Assembly (NCBI RefSeq): GCF_042767895.1
Contig: NC_091559.1
Span: 10,344,000-10,353,999 of the forward strand
Direction of reading: 5' to 3'
DNA: 10,000 nucleotides
Source: Penaeus vannamei
Taxonomy: Eukaryota > Arthropoda > Malacostraca > Decapoda > Penaeidae
The stretch's first letter is position 1. The number at the start of each line of letters is the position of its first letter. Positions 8,838-10,000 of the stretch are shown piece by piece. The notes below the pieces were generated by a model that saw only the letters and a list, made by a program, of their open reading frames with translations, made no database searches and was not told the DNA's origin. The position numbers and the translations under genes were made by a program.

Positions 8838-9012
8838 GTCACCGTGGCCGAGAGGGTAAGGGCGCCAGATTCGAAACCCGCGATCGCGAGTTCGAATCTG
8901 CAAAAGGGAGCCAAAAGTGCTCCCTCTGGTTGCAACCTCGCCCGGGGCTGAAAGACATGAAAAGCCCCGGGCACAAAAATTACAAGACGCCCGCCGGTTG
9001 CAATCAGTTTTT
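8838..9012 (+). mobile_element. tRNA-derived SINE with class II (Leu/Ser-like) head
   Basis: The head starts with GTCACCGTGGCCGAGAGG, an A box of the Leu/Ser type. GGCGCCAGATT, typical of tRNA-Leu, follows; the loop TTCGAAA would contain a Ser-type CGA. The B box is GAGTTCGAATC (8888-8898). The long variable arm of class II tRNAs is absent. The body is GC-rich, unlike its surroundings, and holds hairpins GGGAGC/GCTCCC (8906-8911 and 8919-8924) and GCCCGGGGCT/AGCCCCGGGC (8940-8949 and 8963-8972). It also contains the palindrome GGTTGCAACC (8928-8937), and GGTTGCAA recurs at 8996-9003. A T5 run at 9008-9012 is a suitable Pol III stop. A box, B box, body and terminator in order make a complete SINE of about 175 bases. 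I cannot name the family. Confidence 0.7.
9008..9012 (+). terminator. T5 run ending the SINE
   Basis: Five T residues follow the last GC-rich part of the element and are the first run of four or more T after the B box. This fits a Pol III stop. Confidence 0.45.
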
Positions 9013-9029
9013 CCCTATTTTTATGTGTG

Positions 9030-10000
9030 TATGTGTTCGTTTGTACTTCTATGTAAAATATACGTCATAATAATTAGAAAATAATGGCGAGTGAGAAAAA
9101 AAATCTAGAAATCTAGAATATGTGAAAGGAAAAAAAATTGCGAAACATAGTTTTCCCCTACTATGTATTTATGTTCGCCTATGTATGTTTCTCTACTTAT
9201 GTGTGTGCGTGTGGACGGAAACAGTGCGAAAGAAAAAGAAAATTGCAAAATAGATACAGAAAAGTGCGCAAACAAAACGGAAAATAAAGCGAATACAAGT
9301 GAAAAAGATACATAAATATGAGAAAAAGCAAAAGTAGAAAATGCGTCAAAAGTGCGAATTAAGAAAACAGAGATAGAGAATAACATTGCTGAATAAAAAG
9401 AAAAAATCGGTAACAAAACAAAAGGCAAAAAAAAAAATAATAATAAAAATAAAAAATGCGTCGAAATTTGCGATATGAAACAGAATTGCAACATAGTCAG
9501 ATGGGAAAAAATAGAAAAGTGACAACAGATAAGAAAGTATAGAGTACGAAGTTTACTTTACGGTGGCTTATATATTCATGTGTGTGTGTGTGTTTGTTTG
9601 TACTTGTGTGTGTGCGTGCGGGCCGTGTGCAACGAATGATAGGTCAATAAAAATTCCATTCTTTCCCATTTCAGTGTAGGACGTCAGAACAAGCCATATG
9701 TCTCCCATGTAAAATATACGTTTATTCCAATGAATCGTGTAATTGTATGTGTGTACATTAATGTCTGTGAAATTCAGTGTCCATTAATGTATGTGTATAT
9801 CTTGAGTAAATCAATATTCGAACAGATATGGCAACCAAAATAAGCGGAGAAACAGAAAATTGAAGAGGAACAACCTAAAAGATAAAGAATGCGGAAAGAT
9901 GAGAAAAAGCGAAAGTAGAAAATGCGTCAAATATGCGATAAAAGTTCGAAGAAAAATGAAGAGAATCGACCCTGTCATTAGAATATAAAGGAAAATGAGA
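9030..10000. repeat. A-rich region with a diverged duplication of about 0.6 kb period
   Basis: Several words recur in direct orientation. ATGTAAAATATACGT occurs at about 9051-9065 and 9707-9721. ATGAGAAAAAGC-AAAGTAGAAAATGCG is found near 9317-9343 and again near 9899-9925, each followed by TCAAA. AATGCGTC(A/G)AA occurs three times (near 9340, 9456 and 9921). GTGTGTATGTG-type runs precede CGTTTGTACTT/TGTTTGTACTT near 9025-9048 and 9582-9605. The rest is A-rich with TGCGAA and GAAAAAG words. Minus-strand frames are Phe/Leu/Ser-rich because of this composition. No gene is seen. Confidence 0.5.

Noticed and set aside
8572..8974. Cys-Val-rich minus-strand open frames
   Set aside because: They are produced by the AC microsatellite and run on into the SINE or unique flank.
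8795..9070. Plus-strand open frame of 91 codons beginning in the SINE
   Set aside because: It is mostly the tRNA-derived element read as protein. The Pol III signals explain the sequence better.

Overview
This 10 kb window looks like intergenic DNA from a repeat-rich, AT-rich animal genome. I can support no protein-coding gene. About a third of the bases lie in simple-sequence repeats: long AAT/ATT-type arrays, a roughly 180 bp CT tract, a 61 bp TA tract and a 95 bp AC tract. Several tRNA-derived Pol III elements are scattered among them. This density and mix of microsatellites fits a decapod crustacean, especially a penaeid shrimp. That assignment is inferred from composition alone and is tentative.

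Layout, left to right. An AAT/GAT array (1-219) is followed by a minus-strand copy of a dispersed repeat (222-380), AT-rich unique sequence, a decayed GATA/GACA tract (786-1035) and a minus-strand tRNA-derived element (1200-1318). The plus-strand copy of the dispersed repeat follows (1555-1716). A very large symmetric block comes next: a T-rich ATT array (1785-2615), a 236 bp unique spacer, a CT microsatellite (2852-3031) and an A-rich AAT array (3068-3893), so the two outer arrays are inverted relative to each other. A purine-then-pyrimidine stretch (3940-4440), two more AAT arrays (4625-5105 and 5455-5735), a damaged initiator-tRNA-like sequence (5253-5318), a duplicated pyrimidine-rich segment (5770-6095) and another ATT array (6245-6812) follow.

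The right third has fewer arrays. It holds a possible small inverted-repeat element (6995-7119), a tRNA-like gene with a CTT anticodon on a Val-like body (7304-7375), TA and AC microsatellites, a GC-rich tRNA-derived SINE with several perfect hairpins (8838-9012), and an A-rich region with a diverged duplication (9030-10000).

The long apparent open frames in the arrays encode homopolymers (poly-N, poly-I, poly-S/L, poly-R/E, poly-V/C). They result from three-base and two-base repeats and are not genes. The parts with possible function are the four tRNA-related Pol III sequences. They come from four different tRNA types and range from near-intact to broken. No regulatory or operon logic links them.
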